Both the position numbers and the translations under genes were made by a program. A DNA stretch of 64,000 nucleotides from Rhodothermales bacterium (GTDB lineage Bacteria > Bacteroidota > Rhodothermia > Rhodothermales > Bin80), in contig CATQHT010000001.1 of assembly GCA_958296045.1 (NCBI GenBank), positions 310,001 to 374,000 on the forward strand, given 5' to 3'. Under the pieces are notes generated by a model. That model did no database searches, had not been told where the DNA came from, and worked only from the letters and a program-made list of their open reading frames with translations. This document shows, in pieces, positions 16,856 through 28,200 of the stretch. Position 1 is the stretch's first letter. Every line of letters starts with the position of its first letter.

Positions 16856-19800
16856 ATGCTACGCAAATGGAGTGCAGTAGTAATGGCGCTGTCTTTGGCG
16901 CCAGTTCTTGCGTTCGCGCAGAATACCGGAAAGGTTGCAGGCCAGGTCACGGATGCGACGACCGGTGAATCACTGCCCGGCGCTTCTGTGTTGCTGGTTG
17001 GAACAACGCTGGGAACCGCGGCAGATGTCGACGGCAACTACTTCATCATCGGGGTCCCTGTGGGCACCTACGATGTCCGCGTGTCTTTTGCTGGCTACCA
17101 GACCGAAACCGTCATCGGAGCAGAGGTGAACGGGGGATACACCCGAGAGCTCAATTTCGCTTTGCAGCCCGGGGTCGAGCTGGAGGAGATCATAGTGGAC
17201 TATGAGCGCCCGCTGATCCAGAAGGATGCGGTCGGCGTGCCTCGGATAGCGACCTCGGAGGATATTGAGCGGTTACCGGTACGCGGTGCCGCTGCCGTGG
17301 CCAAGATCCAGGCCGGCGTGGTGAGCAAGGAAGGAAGCGGAACGCTCAACATCCGCGGTGGCCGCGGCGGTGAGGTCAGTTACTATGTGGATGGCGTCAA
17401 GAGCGCAAGTACCGGCGTGCCCCAGTCTGCGGTGCAGGAGCAGGAGATGCAGATTGGGAGCATCAATGCGCGTTATGGCGATGCGATGTCGGGTGTCATC
17501 AATATCACGACCAAGTCTGGGGCTTCCGATTTCTTCGGTTCTGTGGAAGCATTGTCTTCCAACCAGACCGATGTGTACGGATACAACCTAGCTTCGGCGA
17601 CCTTAGGGGGACCGCTCGGGACGGACGCGCTCAACTTCTTCGTTTCGGCCGAGTATGTTGACCGGCAGGACGGCAACCCCCGCAATGTCCAGACCTGGAC
17701 GGTTCCAGATGACTTGCTGCGGGACTTGATCGATGCGCCAACGGGGTTCTTGGTAACAGCTCCAGGTGGCAGCGAGTTCATTGTGCCTATTCCTGCTTCA
17801 TTAGCAGACAGCGCCTACATCCTGGTCGATGAGTTCTCCGCGCCTGATCTGAGCGAAGGCGGGATCATGTTCAGTGACGGGACCTTTTTGCCTGGCGTTC
17901 CTGAAGGGTCCAGCATCTCACTCAATCCGATCAGCCGCCTTGAGTATGTGGGTGAATCGGATTTGACGCGTGAATACAAGAAGCGTGGGCGGAAGAGTCG
18001 GGCCCTGAGGCTCAGTGGCAATGTAACGGTGAACGTTATCGAGAGTGGACGCTTTCGCGTGGGGGCCGCTATTCAGACAGGAGATTACCAGAGTGGCATC
18101 GGCGGAACCACGGAAATGTTCAGCCCACACTTGTGGCAGGCGAACGAGTATTTCAACGGACAGCTTCATGCTCGGTGGACGCAATACCTGTCTCAATCGA
18201 CCTACTACCAGATTCAGGGCGAATACCGATTTAGCAGCAGCGAGTACTGGGATCCACGTTTCGGAAAGACTGAGGCCGACTGGTGGCATTACCGTGATGC
18301 GGATCATTCAGTACATCAGAATTACAACGGCTACAAGAATCTCAGCTACGCGCTTGAGGAGTTCACCGATGCAGACGGGAATACGGTCCAGCGTCTGGCC
18401 CCCAAGTTCACGCGTAGGTATCCCGACGGCCTGCTGGCAGGCAATCAGGCGACCGCAGGATTGGTCGGCCTGACGGGACGCACCTTCGGTTACGGCCACG
18501 CTGCCGGTGGCACATTCAGGATGCACGGTTCTGCTACGACTCAGATCGGTATTAATCAGCTCGAATTCGGCGCTGAATTCGAACAGGGTGCATACCGCAA
18601 TTTCTGGGTCAGCACATACAACCTGTCGCGCCTTTATGCGGACGGTAATCCTGAGTATATCGGTGCTGAAGACACGGAGCTGAACACCGACGGGTACACC
18701 AGCACAGACGACATGCCCACTTGGCTTCAGGCCAGGATCTTTGGCGGGACCGGGTACTACTTTGATGGTAAGACGCATTTCAATTCCGACGAGCACTATT
18801 TCACGGACAATGGCTTCTTGTCCACCAGCAAGGATAAGCCGGAAGAGTCGTACCTGCTCCCGCCGCACCAGCCGGTGTTGTTTGGTGGCTACATCCAGGA
18901 CAAGATTGAGTTCAGGGATATCGTACTGAATTTCGGCTTGCGCTTGGACATCTACGACAACAACCGCCTGATATTCAAAGACAAGTACGCGAGGCGCCCC
19001 ATCGTCAGGGTAGGGGATCTAGATGGTGTCTCTGTGCCGTCGAACATTGGTGCGGAGTACGCGGTCTACTTCAGTGGAGAAGACGTTGTGGGCTTCAGGG
19101 ACTACGACGGCAATTTCTACAATGTAGACGGGCAACAGGTGCAGGCAGCCGAGGTATTGTTGAATGGCTTGGTCAAGATCACCAACCAGCAGGTTGAGCC
19201 CGACATGTTCGAGGACTTCAAGCCCATCTGGACGCTTATGCCGCGCGTCGGCGTCAGCTTCCCGGTGACTGATCAGGCTCTGTTCTTTGCCAGTTACGGT
19301 GTAGTTACGCAGCGACCAGGTGGTGCTAACGCGGATATCGGATGTATCGCCGCTACGGGATGCAGTCGAAATCCCAGTTTGAAGCCCACGGTCACCACCA
19401 AGTATGAACTTGGGTTCCGGCAGCGTATCGGACCGCGGTCGGCTATGACGATCAATGGCTTCTTTCACCAGATCAACAACCTGATCCAGATACGCGACAT
19501 ACGCGGTGCGAGTCCGAGCACCTATTCGCGTTTCGAGAACGTGGATTTTGGGACGGTCAAGGGACTCGAGTTCGCATATGACCTGCGACGGACCGCTGGG
19601 CTCCGCATCAATGCGAACTACACGCTGTCGTATGCGAAGGGCACTGGCTCTGGAAGTGGCACTACCAGCACGATCGTTTGGATTGATGAGACACCGCCCA
19701 ACTTCATCAGCTGGCTCAGCTTTGACCAGCGTCACAAGTTCAATATCTCACTGGACTACTCGTTTGGGCACGGTGAGGGGCCGACGCTTATCGGAACAAA

Positions 19801-20230
19801 GCTACTGCAGAATATGGGCTTCAGCATTTTGGCAACTTCCGGCAGCGGTTTCCCCTATACGGGCGTTCTTGATCCAGTTCCGCTCGGCGTGTCTCGCGCC
19901 CCGGTTCCCAAGGGTGCGATCAATGATGACCGGATGGCTTGGACCAATCGCATTGACCTGCGCATTCAGCGGCGTTTTCGCATGGCCAACAACAGTCGTT
20001 TAACTGCATTCCTCTGGATCCAGAACCTGATGAACACCGTCAACATCCAGAATGTATGGCGCTATTCTGGATTGCCAGGGGACGACGGCTTTCTTGCTAC
20101 CAGAGAAGGCCAATCGCGGATCGAGGATGGCGTGCCGTTGTATCCGATTGCCTACCAGCACCGCAATCGTTCTTTGGGTAATTACGGACTGCCACGGCTT
20201 ACTCGCCTCGGGATCAGGTTTGACTTTTAG
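16856..20230 (+). CDS. TonB-dependent outer-membrane receptor with carboxypeptidase-regulatory-like N-terminal domain
   Basis: 1124 aa. I chose ATG 16856 because it has a good Shine-Dalgarno and opens a signal peptide (MLRKWSAVVMALSLAPVLAF, cut after AFAQ). The frame is open 52 codons further upstream without such features. Residues about 24-105 form a CarboxypepD_reg-like beta-sandwich (GKVAGQVTDATTGESLPGAS, VPVGTYDVRVSFAGYQTE). The plug has LNIRGGRGGEVSYYVDGVKS and INARYGDAMSGVINITTKSG. The remainder is beta-barrel strands with alternating aromatics, ending LTRLGIRFDF with a terminal aromatic. Such receptors import ligands or act as Oar-like outer-membrane proteins; the ligand is unknown. 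No SusD partner follows, so a classical Sus pair is unlikely. Confidence 0.9.
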   Translation: MLRKWSAVVMALSLAPVLAFAQNTGKVAGQVTDATTGESLPGASVLLVGTTLGTAADVDGNYFIIGVPVGTYDVRVSFAGYQTETVIGAEVNGGYTRELNFALQPGVELEEIIVDYERPLIQKDAVGVPRIATSEDIERLPVRGAAAVAKIQAGVVSKEGSGTLNIRGGRGGEVSYYVDGVKSASTGVPQSAVQEQEMQIGSINARYGDAMSGVINITTKSGASDFFGSVEALSSNQTDVYGYNLASATLGGPLGTDALNFFVSAEYVDRQDGNPRNVQTWTVPDDLLRDLIDAPTGFLVTAPGGSEFIVPIPASLADSAYILVDEFSAPDLSEGGIMFSDGTFLPGVPEGSSISLNPISRLEYVGESDLTREYKKRGRKSRALRLSGNVTVNVIESGRFRVGAAIQTGDYQSGIGGTTEMFSPHLWQANEYFNGQLHARWTQYLSQSTYYQIQGEYRFSSSEYWDPRFGKTEADWWHYRDADHSVHQNYNGYKNLSYALEEFTDADGNTVQRLAPKFTRRYPDGLLAGNQATAGLVGLTGRTFGYGHAAGGTFRMHGSATTQIGINQLEFGAEFEQGAYRNFWVSTYNLSRLYADGNPEYIGAEDTELNTDGYTSTDDMPTWLQARIFGGTGYYFDGKTHFNSDEHYFTDNGFLSTSKDKPEESYLLPPHQPVLFGGYIQDKIEFRDIVLNFGLRLDIYDNNRLIFKDKYARRPIVRVGDLDGVSVPSNIGAEYAVYFSGEDVVGFRDYDGNFYNVDGQQVQAAEVLLNGLVKITNQQVEPDMFEDFKPIWTLMPRVGVSFPVTDQALFFASYGVVTQRPGGANADIGCIAATGCSRNPSLKPTVTTKYELGFRQRIGPRSAMTINGFFHQINNLIQIRDIRGASPSTYSRFENVDFGTVKGLEFAYDLRRTAGLRINANYTLSYAKGTGSGSGTTSTIVWIDETPPNFISWLSFDQRHKFNISLDYSFGHGEGPTLIGTKLLQNMGFSILATSGSGFPYTGVLDPVPLGVSRAPVPKGAINDDRMAWTNRIDLRIQRRFRMANNSRLTAFLWIQNLMNTVNIQNVWRYSGLPGDDGFLATREGQSRIEDGVPLYPIAYQHRNRSLGNYGLPRLTRLGIRFDF

Positions 20231-20288
20231 CCTTGTTGGGGTCAATCCGCCGCTAGTAAACAGCACCAATTAACAAAACGGGAAGGAC

Positions 20289-23200
20289 ATGCATCATTTT
20301 CGCAACGCACTTGCGGTAGCACTATGCACCCTGTTGTTTGTCGGGGTTCCCGAAGTGGAGGCGCAGCAGACAGGCACCTGCACATCGCCTCTTAGCGAGC
20401 AGTACTTGGACATCAACAATGTTCGTGCTCGGCTCTTCAATAACGGGAACCTGTTTTGGCGGGGTTCTCCAGCCGTATACGAGGTACCGAAGGGTGGGGG
20501 TGCCAGTGCCATTTTTAACTCTGGGATCTGGGTAGCAGGCTTGGTAGGCGGGCAGCTTCGAGTCACTGCCGCCCGCTACGGAAATTATCAGTTCTGGGCT
20601 GGCCCATTGGATGATAACGGCAATCCGCCAGACGACTGTTCGGTGTATGACCGTATGTACAAGGTTAGTCGGGGGGACGTCACCGATTACGATGCGACGG
20701 GATCTGCGGCCCCGGACCTACGCGATTGGCCCACGGGCTTGGGCGCGCCCACGCTGGCGCCTTCCAACAATGGGCTGGATGATGACAATGACGGTGCGAT
20801 AGACGAGGAGGGAGGGGAAGTTATGATTGTAGTCGACCAGCCGCTTACCACCCGAGCAGACCGAAAGATTGACCTAGCTGGCGGAGAGCGCCCAGCGATT
20901 CTCGGTGATCAGTCAATCTGGTGGATCATGAATGACCGGGGGAATGAGCATTTGCTACCAGGTGGGGACACGCCTCCTATCGGCCTGGAGGTTCACGGGA
21001 TGGCGTTCGCCTTTAATGCCGCTGGGCCGATAGGTGATGCGACCTTTTATAAGTATGACATCTTCTACAAGGGCAACGACCCACTAACGGATGCGTACAT
21101 GGCGGTGTATTCGGATCCAGACCTCGGCAATTTCTTGGATGATTGGGTAGGCTCTGACACGGTTCGGGGGATTGGATTCGTGTGGAACGGGGACAACGAG
21201 GATGAAGGTGGTAGCGGTTACGGCACGCCACCGCCTGCTGCGGGATACGACTATTTCCAGGGACCTATCGTGCCAAGTCCGGGCGATACCGCCAACGTGA
21301 GCGGCGTAAAGGTGCCAGATTTCAAGAATTTGGGGATGTCCTACTTCGCCTACTATAATAATGCTGCCGCTGGTCCAACTACAGATCCTCGCAATGGTGT
21401 CGCTTACTACAACTTCATGCAGGGGCGCTGGGCGGACGGGCAGCGATTTACTTATGGCGGTGACGGGCGCTCATATTCGCAGGATGGTGTGGACCATGTG
21501 TTCCCAGGCGATGTGGGCAACAGCCCGGAAACCTGCCAGTTCTGGTCCGAGTGCAACATTGATGAAATCGGCACGGCTAACCAGTCGACGGATCGCCGTT
21601 TCAACATATCGTCAGGTCCCTTCACGATCAACCCGGGTGATTACCAGCAGATCGTGTTTGGTATCGTCTGGGCGAGGGGAAATAATAACCACCACTCGGT
21701 CACGGCGATGAAGCAGGCGGACGAGCTTGCGCAGGCGGCGTTTGACGTCAACTTTGAGGTGCCGGGCCCGCCGGATCCGCCGATGCTCGTTGCGACCCCT
21801 GCCGATGAGGCGGTCATATTAGAGTGGTCCTATTCACCGCTTTCGAACAACTACCTTAATTCTTACTCGGCCGAGGATCCGTTTACGCCGGATGATGACA
21901 AGGATTACCTGTTTGAGGGGTACGACGTGATTCAATACGAGAACGTCTTGGATGATGTTGGACGAGTGATTGCGACGTTTGACGTTCCGAACGGGGTCAT
22001 GCGGGTCATCGATGGATTTCCGGGTGAGCCGTCGGAGGTCACAGCCACGGGCAGCGATAATGGCGTGGTGAACTCGTATACCGTATCGGGGCTGACGAAC
22101 TACAAGACGTATCACTTTGCCGTGCAGGCGTACGCGTACAATGCGCCGTCTTTCCCGAAGGTTTATCGGGGGCCGGTTACGCGCGTGAGCGTGGTGCCAA
22201 CGATCCCGACCAGGGATGTTTCTGACGCGGCGCAGGCTTTGATGGGTGGATCTGCTCCAGACTTTGTGGCTGAGGCTATCGTATCTGTCGGAGACGGCGA
22301 GGTATACGCACGGGTGGTGAATCCGGTAAGGATGCTGAATGCCACGTATACGGTAGACTTTTACGAGCACGACTTTGGCAAGAACAATGCCGCAGTGATC
22401 GCTGCTGCTGAGGACGGCGTGGTGGATCCGATGGGGCCAGACGCGCTGACAAAGGTACAGGACGTTGCTGAGGTAGCGATCACGTACAACATATCGCGTA
22501 ATGACGAGCCCCTCTTTGTAGGCAGCGACATACCTTTCGCGGCGCCGCTGGGGCAGGGCGTATTTTCGGCAGATGGGCTCACCTTTGACGTGCTGGGGCC
22601 GTCTGCGGGATTCAAGGATTTTCATGTGACAGCCAATGCCGACGGTGTATTGGATCCTTCGGACTACGCTGCTTGGGGATGGGCGGGCATGCCTGACCCG
22701 CGTGGGTACGTGGTAGGATTCAGGGGCTACCAGCAGGTCAGTGGTGCGGTATGGGGTTACCATGCTGGCGGTGGTGCTGAGCAGAACAACACTTATCCTT
22801 CGTATGGGCCGGCGTCCAATGGGAACTCGTTCCTAGGGCGCACGATGAGAGGCGGAGCCTTGTATCCGTTCCTGGGCGTCTGGGACTACGAGCAGCGATT
22901 CTCGGAGGACTGCGTGGATGGAATGGATGGTACCATTGACGTCGACAACGATTGCCTTGCGTTTCGTGAGTACAGCGACGATGCGATTATGGAGATGCCG
23001 TTCACGCTGTGGCGGGTTGGGGTAGACACTCCAGATGACCCAAGCGACGATATTCAGATGGTTCCGATCATCTGTGACAGCAACACATGTGGCGGTGGGA
23101 ACGAGCATGATGCATATGACATCGGCGGTGACCACGGTGCGTCCAGTGGTAACAACGATCCGCTTACGGACTGGATTTACTGGAATCTGCCCAGTGACGC

Positions 23201-23780
23201 CAGCCCTGGCTCCGCGGGTTATAAGGACTTTTTCACGCAGCTAGATGGTGGCACGGTCTCCGCTTACACGCAGGTGATTGCGCGTACGGTACTCGTGGCA
23301 TGGAATGAGGGTACGGCCCCGCCGTACGACCGGCCATTGCCAGAGTCAGGGACGGTCTTTCTTATTCAGACCAACAAGAGCAATCAGCCGGGGGACAAGT
23401 ATGCCTTTTCTACGGACGGATACGGGGCGGTGCAGCCGGAAGGTGACCGGGCCCTTGAGCGTCTGGACGAGATCGGCATCGTACCCAATCCGTACAAGGG
23501 TGCTTCTGATTACGAGGTCAGCCAGCTGACCAACGAGGTTCGTTTCACCAACATGCCGGATGTGGCGACCATTCGCGTGTTCACGCTTAACGGCACGTTG
23601 GTGAAGACGATTGAGAAGAGGTCACCGGGTATTGCCACGATATCGTGGGACATGGTGACAGACTTCAACCTGCCGATTGCGAGTGGGCTGTACCTGATTC
23701 ATGTTACGGTACCTGATGTGGGCGAGAAGGTGCTGAAGTTTGGGGTCATCAAGAAGCGCGTCCAGCTTAACACGTATTAG
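20289..23780 (+). CDS. Large secreted protein with fibronectin-III-like region and T9SS-type C-terminal domain (copy A)
   Basis: 1163 aa. Signal peptide MHHFRNALAVALCTLLFVGV, cut near VEAQQ. The N-terminal half (LDINNVRARLFNNGNLFWRG, SGIWVAGLVGGQLRV) is a domain common in large secreted proteins of this phylum, without known enzymatic motif; Asp/Asn-rich loops such as NNGLDDDNDGAIDEE look calcium-binding. Near residues 495-625 lies an FN3-like segment (PGPPDPPMLVATPADEAVIL to NYKTYHFAVQAYAYNA). The C-terminus has NPYKG, then ATIRVFTLNGTLVKTIE and ASGLYLIHVTV, the layout of a T9SS sorting domain. From about residue 471 the DNA is nearly identical to the paralogue at 25210. It lies between the TonB receptor and a PorV-like gene, which fits export by T9SS. 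Confidence 0.8.
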   Translation: MHHFRNALAVALCTLLFVGVPEVEAQQTGTCTSPLSEQYLDINNVRARLFNNGNLFWRGSPAVYEVPKGGGASAIFNSGIWVAGLVGGQLRVTAARYGNYQFWAGPLDDNGNPPDDCSVYDRMYKVSRGDVTDYDATGSAAPDLRDWPTGLGAPTLAPSNNGLDDDNDGAIDEEGGEVMIVVDQPLTTRADRKIDLAGGERPAILGDQSIWWIMNDRGNEHLLPGGDTPPIGLEVHGMAFAFNAAGPIGDATFYKYDIFYKGNDPLTDAYMAVYSDPDLGNFLDDWVGSDTVRGIGFVWNGDNEDEGGSGYGTPPPAAGYDYFQGPIVPSPGDTANVSGVKVPDFKNLGMSYFAYYNNAAAGPTTDPRNGVAYYNFMQGRWADGQRFTYGGDGRSYSQDGVDHVFPGDVGNSPETCQFWSECNIDEIGTANQSTDRRFNISSGPFTINPGDYQQIVFGIVWARGNNNHHSVTAMKQADELAQAAFDVNFEVPGPPDPPMLVATPADEAVILEWSYSPLSNNYLNSYSAEDPFTPDDDKDYLFEGYDVIQYENVLDDVGRVIATFDVPNGVMRVIDGFPGEPSEVTATGSDNGVVNSYTVSGLTNYKTYHFAVQAYAYNAPSFPKVYRGPVTRVSVVPTIPTRDVSDAAQALMGGSAPDFVAEAIVSVGDGEVYARVVNPVRMLNATYTVDFYEHDFGKNNAAVIAAAEDGVVDPMGPDALTKVQDVAEVAITYNISRNDEPLFVGSDIPFAAPLGQGVFSADGLTFDVLGPSAGFKDFHVTANADGVLDPSDYAAWGWAGMPDPRGYVVGFRGYQQVSGAVWGYHAGGGAEQNNTYPSYGPASNGNSFLGRTMRGGALYPFLGVWDYEQRFSEDCVDGMDGTIDVDNDCLAFREYSDDAIMEMPFTLWRVGVDTPDDPSDDIQMVPIICDSNTCGGGNEHDAYDIGGDHGASSGNNDPLTDWIYWNLPSDASPGSAGYKDFFTQLDGGTVSAYTQVIARTVLVAWNEGTAPPYDRPLPESGTVFLIQTNKSNQPGDKYAFSTDGYGAVQPEGDRALERLDEIGIVPNPYKGASDYEVSQLTNEVRFTNMPDVATIRVFTLNGTLVKTIEKRSPGIATISWDMVTDFNLPIASGLYLIHVTVPDVGEKVLKFGVIKKRVQLNTY

Positions 23781-23878
23781 CGAGGCCGTGCGGGTCCCCG
23801 ACAGCGGGGACCCGCACAACCTTAGAAAACCAATTCCTTTCAACGACGAGGGACAACTGCTATGAAAACTCTGACTAC
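21699..23878 (+). repeat. 2180-bp direct repeat, copy 1
   Basis: Matches 26617-28796 at an offset of 4918 bp. By eye I find one difference (22188: A here, G in copy 2; Thr/Ala). It covers the C-terminal 60 percent of the large secreted protein, the intergenic hairpin, and the first 17 bases of the PorV-like gene. Upstream of 21699 the two genes are clearly diverged. Confidence 0.9.
23788..23817 (+). terminator. Perfect hairpin after the large secreted protein gene (copy A)
   Basis: 12-bp perfect stem GTGCGGGTCCCC / GGGGACCCGCAC with a 6-base loop GACAGC, 8 bases after the stop. There is no T-run after it, so it may act as an mRNA-stabilising or partial-termination hairpin. The identical hairpin occurs in the second repeat copy. 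Confidence 0.6.
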
Positions 23879-24941
23879 GGACTTGCATCCTGCTCTGGGC
23901 GGTCTTATGATTGCGTTTGTACTGGCCTTTACCAGTCATTCCGCTTGGGCTCAGGAGGGGGGAGGCACCGACAAGCCAGACCAGAACCGCGTTGGAACGG
24001 CTGGCGCGGTTGAACTACTTGTTCCGCTAACCGCTCGTTACGTCGCGCTAGGTGCGACGACGACGAGCTCTCTGGCTGACATGAATGGCCTTGAGGCTCT
24101 TTATGCGAATCCCGCGGGGCTGGTCAACAATTCTGGAACCTCGGCGCTGTTTAGCCGAATGAACTATGTCGCAGACATTGGTGTGAGCTACTTTGGGTTT
24201 GCGCAGCGTCTGGGCAGCGACAACCATCTAGCCGTGGCTGTTTCCTCGTGGGAAATCGGCGACATTGCGCGGCAGTCCGAGCTGGCTCCCGAGAAGTCGG
24301 ATGTCACCTTCAACGTGTCTTTCGTAGCTGTAGGCCTGACGTATGCTAAGGTCCTAACGGACCGGATTTCGGCGGGCGGTACGATCAAGATTGTCAATGA
24401 GAGCATTGACGACGTATCGGCGTCGGGCGTAGTGTTTGATGCCGGAATGACGTATGTGGTTGGTGAGACCGGTTTGCGTGTGGGTGTAGCGCTAAAAAAC
24501 ATCGGTAATCAGCTTCAGTTTGACGGTGTGGGTCTGACGCGGCGCGTGCAGCTTCCGTCACAGCCTGGCAACGCTACGGTGAATGCGGTGAAGATTGAGT
24601 CGGAGGCGATGGAGTATCCGACGCTGCTGAATTTCGGGATGGCCTACACACGGCAGGTGGCTGGTGCGGCGAGCCTCACGGTACTTGGTAACTTCAGGTC
24701 AAACAGCTTTGAGCAGGACCAGTTTAGCGGTGGTCTAGAGCTCGGGTTTCGCGGCATGTTGTTCCTGCGGGGCGGATACGAGTATGTGGCCGACAGCGAT
24801 GTATCCATGTGGAAGGGATACACATTTGGTGCAGGCCTGAACCTTGACCTGCAAGGAACCGGCATCAGCATTGACTATGCGATGGCTCCGACCGACTACT
24901 TCGATGATGTTCAGTTCTTGACGGTCGCAGCCACCCTTTAG
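23862..24941 (+). CDS. PorV/PorQ-family outer-membrane protein
   Basis: 359 aa. Signal peptide through SHSAWAQ near residue 30. The mature start has the PorV-like pattern GTAGAVELLVPLTARYVALG followed by LEALYANPAGLVNNSGTSAL, the 'NPAGL' segment being typical of this FadL-like 14-strand barrel family. The rest is beta-strands, including ISAGGTIKIVNESID and FLRGGYEYVADSDVS. PorV shuttles cargo from the T9SS translocon to the sortase complex; close relatives such as PorQ have related roles. Its position directly after a sorting-domain protein gene fits a dedicated export partner. The start ATG lies inside the 2.18-kb repeat and is shared with the gene at 28780. Confidence 0.85.
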   Translation: MKTLTTDLHPALGGLMIAFVLAFTSHSAWAQEGGGTDKPDQNRVGTAGAVELLVPLTARYVALGATTTSSLADMNGLEALYANPAGLVNNSGTSALFSRMNYVADIGVSYFGFAQRLGSDNHLAVAVSSWEIGDIARQSELAPEKSDVTFNVSFVAVGLTYAKVLTDRISAGGTIKIVNESIDDVSASGVVFDAGMTYVVGETGLRVGVALKNIGNQLQFDGVGLTRRVQLPSQPGNATVNAVKIESEAMEYPTLLNFGMAYTRQVAGAASLTVLGNFRSNSFEQDQFSGGLELGFRGMLFLRGGYEYVADSDVSMWKGYTFGAGLNLDLQGTGISIDYAMAPTDYFDDVQFLTVAATL

Positions 24942-24950
24942 ATCGTGTAA

Positions 24951-24975
24951 TGGCCCGGGTTGGCACGCGCGGGCC
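24951..24975 (+). terminator. Hairpin downstream of the PorV-like gene
   Basis: GGCCCG (24952-24957) can pair with CGGGCC (24970-24975) across a 12-base loop, ten bases after the stop. There is no following T-run; weak candidate. The rest of the 268-bp gap up to 25209 shows nothing else I can name. Confidence 0.35.
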
Positions 24976-25209
24976 GTGCTACCTATGTGTGGGCCTTGGG
25001 TCCTTGATCTGCGGTCCGTAGGTGATTGAGACGGGGACTCGTCACCCAGAACAAGGCTTCTCGTGGTGATGTCGGCTACCTGACAGTTAGGTGGCTGGCA
25101 TCGCTGTTTGTGGCTAGACTTAGGGGGGTATGTCCTTGTTGAACACGTCTTGTTGCCCCATGCCAGTTGGTTGAGCGTTGCCAGTATCGACTGTGAACCG
25201 TAGACTATC

Positions 25210-28200
25210 ATGTATCCCTTCGTGAGGAAGAGTTGGATGGCGCTATGCGCCCTGTTGTCTGTCGTAGTTCCAGAAGTAGCGGCGCAGCAGACAGGCACAT
25301 GCACGTCGCCTCTGAGCGAGGAGTACTTGGACATCAACAACGTGCGTGCTCGGGTCTTTAATAACGGAAACTTGTTTTGGCGGGGCTCGCCAAGCGTTTA
25401 CGAGGTACCGGACGGCGGAGGCGTCAGTGCGATATTCAACTCCGGAATTTGGGTAGGCGGCCTTGTGGGGGATGAGTTGCGAGTGGCAGCTGCGCGGTAC
25501 GGTAATTATCAGTTCTGGGCTGGCCCGCTGGATGATGAGGGCGCTCCGCCAGACGACTGCTCGGTGTATGACCGCATGTACAAGGTGAGCCGGGGGGACA
25601 TTATTGAGTACGACGCAATGGGGTCAGCCGAGCCGGACCTACGCGATTGGCCAACGGGCTTGGGCGCGCCCACGCTGGCGCCTCCCAACAATGGGCTGGA
25701 TGATGATGATGACGGTGTGGTGGACGAGGAGGAAGGGGAACTCGTTATTGTAATAGGCCAGCCGCTTGCCAGCCGAGTAGGCCGAGTGATAGACCTAGCT
25801 GGAGGTGAGAGGCCAGCGATTCTCGGTGATCAGTCGATCTGGTGGATCATGAACGACCGGGGGAATGAGCATTTGCTACCAGGTGGGGACACGCCTCCGG
25901 TTGGTTTGGAGGTGCACGCGATGGCGTTCGCCTTTAATGCCGCCGGACCGATGGGTGATGCGACCTTTTACAAGTATGACCTCTTTTACAAGGGCAGTGA
26001 TGCGCTAAGGGAAGCGTACATGGCGGTGTATTCGGATCCAGACCTAGGGCATTATCAGGATGACTGGATTGGTTCCGATACGATTCGCGGAATCGGATTC
26101 GTGTGGAACGCCGACAATGATGACGAAGGGGGTAGCGGGTATGGGACTCCGCCTCCAGCGCTAGGTTATGATTTCGTTCAAGGACCTATCGTACCCAGTC
26201 CGGGCGATACAGCCACTGTCAGCGGGGTAAGGGTACCGGATTTCAGGAATCTTGGTATGTCCGTTTTTGGGTACTACAGTAGTTCTCTCGGTCCGACCAG
26301 TGAGCCGAATAACGCAGTGGAGTACTACAACTACATGCAGGGGCGCTGGGCGGACGGGCAGCGATTTACTTATGGCGGTGACGGGCGCTCATATTCGCAG
26401 GATTCGGTGGACCATGTATTCCCAGGCGATGTGGGTAACAGTCTAGAGACCTGCCAGTTTTGGTCTGAGTGCAATGTGGACGGCCTCGGATTGGTCAATA
26501 TCAAGTCGGATCGGGTGTTTTTTATATCGTCAGGTCCCTTCACGATCAACCAGGGTGACTACCAGCAGATCGTGTTTGGGATCATCTGGGCGAGAGGGGA
26601 GAACAACCACAATTCCGTCACGGCGATGAAGCAGGCGGACGAGCTTGCGCAGGCGGCGTTTGACGTCAACTTTGAGGTGCCGGGCCCGCCGGATCCGCCG
26701 ATGCTCGTTGCGACCCCTGCCGATGAGGCGGTCATATTAGAGTGGTCCTATTCACCGCTTTCGAACAACTACCTTAATTCTTACTCGGCCGAGGATCCGT
26801 TTACGCCGGATGATGACAAGGATTACCTGTTTGAGGGGTACGACGTGATTCAATACGAGAACGTCTTGGATGATGTTGGACGAGTGATTGCGACGTTTGA
26901 CGTTCCGAACGGGGTCATGCGGGTCATCGATGGATTTCCGGGTGAGCCGTCGGAGGTCACAGCCACGGGCAGCGATAATGGCGTGGTGAACTCGTATACC
27001 GTATCGGGGCTGACGAACTACAAGACGTATCACTTTGCCGTGCAGGCGTACGCGTACAATGCGCCGTCTTTCCCGAAGGTTTATCGGGGGCCGGTTGCGC
27101 GCGTGAGCGTGGTGCCAACGATCCCGACCAGGGATGTTTCTGACGCGGCGCAGGCTTTGATGGGTGGATCTGCTCCAGACTTTGTGGCTGAGGCTATCGT
27201 ATCTGTCGGAGACGGCGAGGTATACGCACGGGTGGTGAATCCGGTAAGGATGCTGAATGCCACGTATACGGTAGACTTTTACGAGCACGACTTTGGCAAG
27301 AACAATGCCGCAGTGATCGCTGCTGCTGAGGACGGCGTGGTGGATCCGATGGGGCCAGACGCGCTGACAAAGGTACAGGACGTTGCTGAGGTAGCGATCA
27401 CGTACAACATATCGCGTAATGACGAGCCCCTCTTTGTAGGCAGCGACATACCTTTCGCGGCGCCGCTGGGGCAGGGCGTATTTTCGGCAGATGGGCTCAC
27501 CTTTGACGTGCTGGGGCCGTCTGCGGGATTCAAGGATTTTCATGTGACAGCCAATGCCGACGGTGTATTGGATCCTTCGGACTACGCTGCTTGGGGATGG
27601 GCGGGCATGCCTGACCCGCGTGGGTACGTGGTAGGATTCAGGGGCTACCAGCAGGTCAGTGGTGCGGTATGGGGTTACCATGCTGGCGGTGGTGCTGAGC
27701 AGAACAACACTTATCCTTCGTATGGGCCGGCGTCCAATGGGAACTCGTTCCTAGGGCGCACGATGAGAGGCGGAGCCTTGTATCCGTTCCTGGGCGTCTG
27801 GGACTACGAGCAGCGATTCTCGGAGGACTGCGTGGATGGAATGGATGGTACCATTGACGTCGACAACGATTGCCTTGCGTTTCGTGAGTACAGCGACGAT
27901 GCGATTATGGAGATGCCGTTCACGCTGTGGCGGGTTGGGGTAGACACTCCAGATGACCCAAGCGACGATATTCAGATGGTTCCGATCATCTGTGACAGCA
28001 ACACATGTGGCGGTGGGAACGAGCATGATGCATATGACATCGGCGGTGACCACGGTGCGTCCAGTGGTAACAACGATCCGCTTACGGACTGGATTTACTG
28101 GAATCTGCCCAGTGACGCCAGCCCTGGCTCCGCGGGTTATAAGGACTTTTTCACGCAGCTAGATGGTGGCACGGTCTCCGCTTACACGCAGGTGATTGCG

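Noticed and set aside
18045-18473. Plus-strand 142-codon ORF inside the TonB receptor gene
   Set aside because: Out-of-frame shadow of a conserved beta-barrel coding region.
21834-22763. 309-codon minus-strand ORF (also at 26752-27681)
   Set aside because: It is antisense to the large secreted protein genes, is duplicated only because of the direct repeat, and has an Arg/His-rich shadow composition.
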